Shown here in pieces: positions 5,940-7,004 of a DNA stretch of 7,004 nt (position 1 is the stretch's first letter; the number at the start of each line of letters is the position of its first letter). The stretch covers positions 1 through 7,004 of the forward strand of contig JALTDM010000226.1 in NCBI GenBank assembly GCA_027074135.1. Direction: 5' to 3'. The notes under the pieces were generated by a model that saw nothing but the letters and a program-made list of their open reading frames with translations, made no database searches and was not told the DNA's origin. The DNA is from Bacteroidales bacterium. Its GTDB lineage: Bacteria > Bacteroidota > Bacteroidia > Bacteroidales > JALTDM01. The position numbers and the translations under genes are program-made.

Positions 5940-7004
5940 TTAATGGTGTTTTACCAAATCCTCTTTTAATACTTTAAAAGCTTTTTCATAAATGGAATCT
6001 TTGTCAAATCCACATAATTTGTATAGTTCTTCAGGTTTTCCGTGGTCAATGAATTTGTCAGGTACTCCAAGGGGGATTACCCTTGAAGTATAATTATTCC
6101 TGTTTTTAAACTCAATTACTTCCGAAGCAAAGCCACCTTTCAACACCCCATCTTCTACGGTTATTATGCTGTTGTAATTACGGAAAACATAATGCAAAAC
6201 ATCTTCATCTACAGGCTTCAAGAAAATCATGTTGTAATGCTGCACGCCAAACCCCAATTCTTTTAGTCTTTTTACAGCTTTTATGACAAAATTACCGGGA
6301 TGACCCAACGAAAGAATGGCAATATCTTTACCTTCGCTTATCAATTTTGCTTTACCTATATCCAATTTTTCAAACTGTGTCCTCCAATCAATAATAACAC
6401 CTCTACCCCGCGGATACCTTATAGCAAACGGTCCGTAATCGTCGGCTTGTGCCGTGTACATCAAATCCCTCAACTCTTTTTCGTTCATCGGTGCCGATAT
6501 AATTATATTTGGAATAGGTCTTAAGTATGCCAAATCAAAAACTCCTTGGTGTGTTGCACCGTCTTCTCCAACAATACCGGCCCTGTCTATACAAAAAACC
6601 ACATTCAATTTTTGCAATGCAACATCATGAATTAGTTGATCGTAGCCGCGTTGCAAAAATGTGGAATAAATGGTACAATAAGGCTTTAATCCCAATGACG
6701 CGAGTCCTGCCGAAAATGTAACTGCGTGTTGTTCTGCAATTCCCACATCAAAAGCCCTGTCAGGCATAACATTCATCATTTTAATTAGAGATGAGCCTGT
6801 AGGCATTGCAGGTGTTATCCCTACAATTTTAGGATTCTTTTCGGCAAGCTCAATTATGGTTTCGCCAAAAACATCTTGGTATTTGGGTGGCTGTAGTTCG
6901 TCAGTTTGCTTTAACGGTTTTCCTGTTATTTTATCAAAATTCCCGCCGGCATGGAAAGCTGTTTGATTTTCTTCGGCAGGTTTAAAACCTTTACCTTTTA
7001 CCGT
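5940..7004 (-). CDS. dxs: 1-deoxy-D-xylulose-5-phosphate synthase (partial, N-terminus off the right edge)
   Basis: Thiamine-diphosphate enzyme joining pyruvate and glyceraldehyde-3-phosphate to 1-deoxyxylulose-5-phosphate, the first step of the non-mevalonate isoprenoid pathway and a precursor for thiamine and pyridoxal. The frame is open from base 7004 to the TAA at 5940-5942, giving the last 354 residues of about 630-640. The visible part begins TVKGKGFKPAEENQ at the end of the N-terminal domain. The central pyrimidine-binding domain follows with AEQHAVTFSAGLA, whose Glu (visible residue 91) activates the cofactor. Next come CIDRAGIVGEDGATHQG and YLRPIPNIIISAP, hallmarks of DXS rather than transketolase. 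The C-terminal domain (ITVEDGVLKGGFASEV, LGVPDKFIDHG) is intact. The methionine at 6806 is internal, not the start. The barrel gene follows after 5 nt. Confidence 0.96.
   Translation of the reverse strand, partial: TVKGKGFKPAEENQTAFHAGGNFDKITGKPLKQTDELQPPKYQDVFGETIIELAEKNPKIVGITPAMPTGSSLIKMMNVMPDRAFDVGIAEQHAVTFSAGLASLGLKPYCTIYSTFLQRGYDQLIHDVALQKLNVVFCIDRAGIVGEDGATHQGVFDLAYLRPIPNIIISAPMNEKELRDLMYTAQADDYGPFAIRYPRGRGVIIDWRTQFEKLDIGKAKLISEGKDIAILSLGHPGNFVIKAVKRLKELGFGVQHYNMIFLKPVDEDVLHYVFRNYNSIITVEDGVLKGGFASEVIEFKNRNNYTSRVIPLGVPDKFIDHGKPEELYKLCGFDKDSIYEKAFKVLKEDLVKHH

Noticed and set aside
6806..6808. Start of dxs at the methionine ending at base 6806
   Set aside because: The frame continues open to base 7004 with conserved DXS sequence (KGKGFKPAEENQ), so this methionine is internal.

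Overview
The window looks like ordinary chromosomal housekeeping DNA from a member of the Bacteroidota. The grounds are: strongly AT-rich composition; most genes lack a Shine-Dalgarno sequence and have A-rich leaders instead; there is a TAnnTTTG-type -7 box (TACCTTTG) upstream of gcvH; and the S41 protease, BFN-UVR protein and Dxs all read like Bacteroidota versions of their families. Genus cannot be assigned from what is visible. No tRNA, rRNA, CRISPR array, insertion sequence or integrase was seen.

Layout. Positions 1-3460 (minus strand) hold a tight gene run, in transcription order: a bifunctional-nuclease (BFN/DUF151) protein with a C-terminal UVR motif; thymidylate synthase thyA; a LuxR-type regulator with a degenerate receiver domain; and an S41 C-terminal processing protease cut by the left window edge. 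The gaps are 22 nt, a 1-nt overlap (TAATG) and 8 nt. A strong intrinsic terminator (3480-3506) separates this run from the upstream gcvH (3520-3900, minus). A short divergent intergenic region (3901-4081) carries the gcvH promoter. A plus-strand pair follows: cbpA (DnaJ-like co-chaperone without zinc finger) and cbpM (its modulator). The pair converges tail to tail, with overlapping stop regions, on a minus-strand unit made of dxs (cut by the right edge) and a small secreted, probably beta-barrel outer-membrane protein.

How the genes work together. CbpA and CbpM are a well-established co-chaperone and inhibitor pair. GcvH (one-carbon units from glycine) and ThyA (consumes methylene-tetrahydrofolate) both touch one-carbon metabolism, but the terminator between them argues against a simple shared operon. 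Dxs starts the non-mevalonate isoprenoid pathway; the barrel protein 5 nt downstream is probably co-transcribed without an obvious metabolic link.

Most notable points: the two plus-strand genes have near-perfect Shine-Dalgarno sequences while no neighbour does; the LuxR-type regulator has lost the acidic pocket of its receiver and is translationally coupled to thyA; and a G7 homopolymer lies between the BFN and UVR parts, where slippage by one base either way would truncate the protein. I did not find a convincing undescribed multi-gene system.
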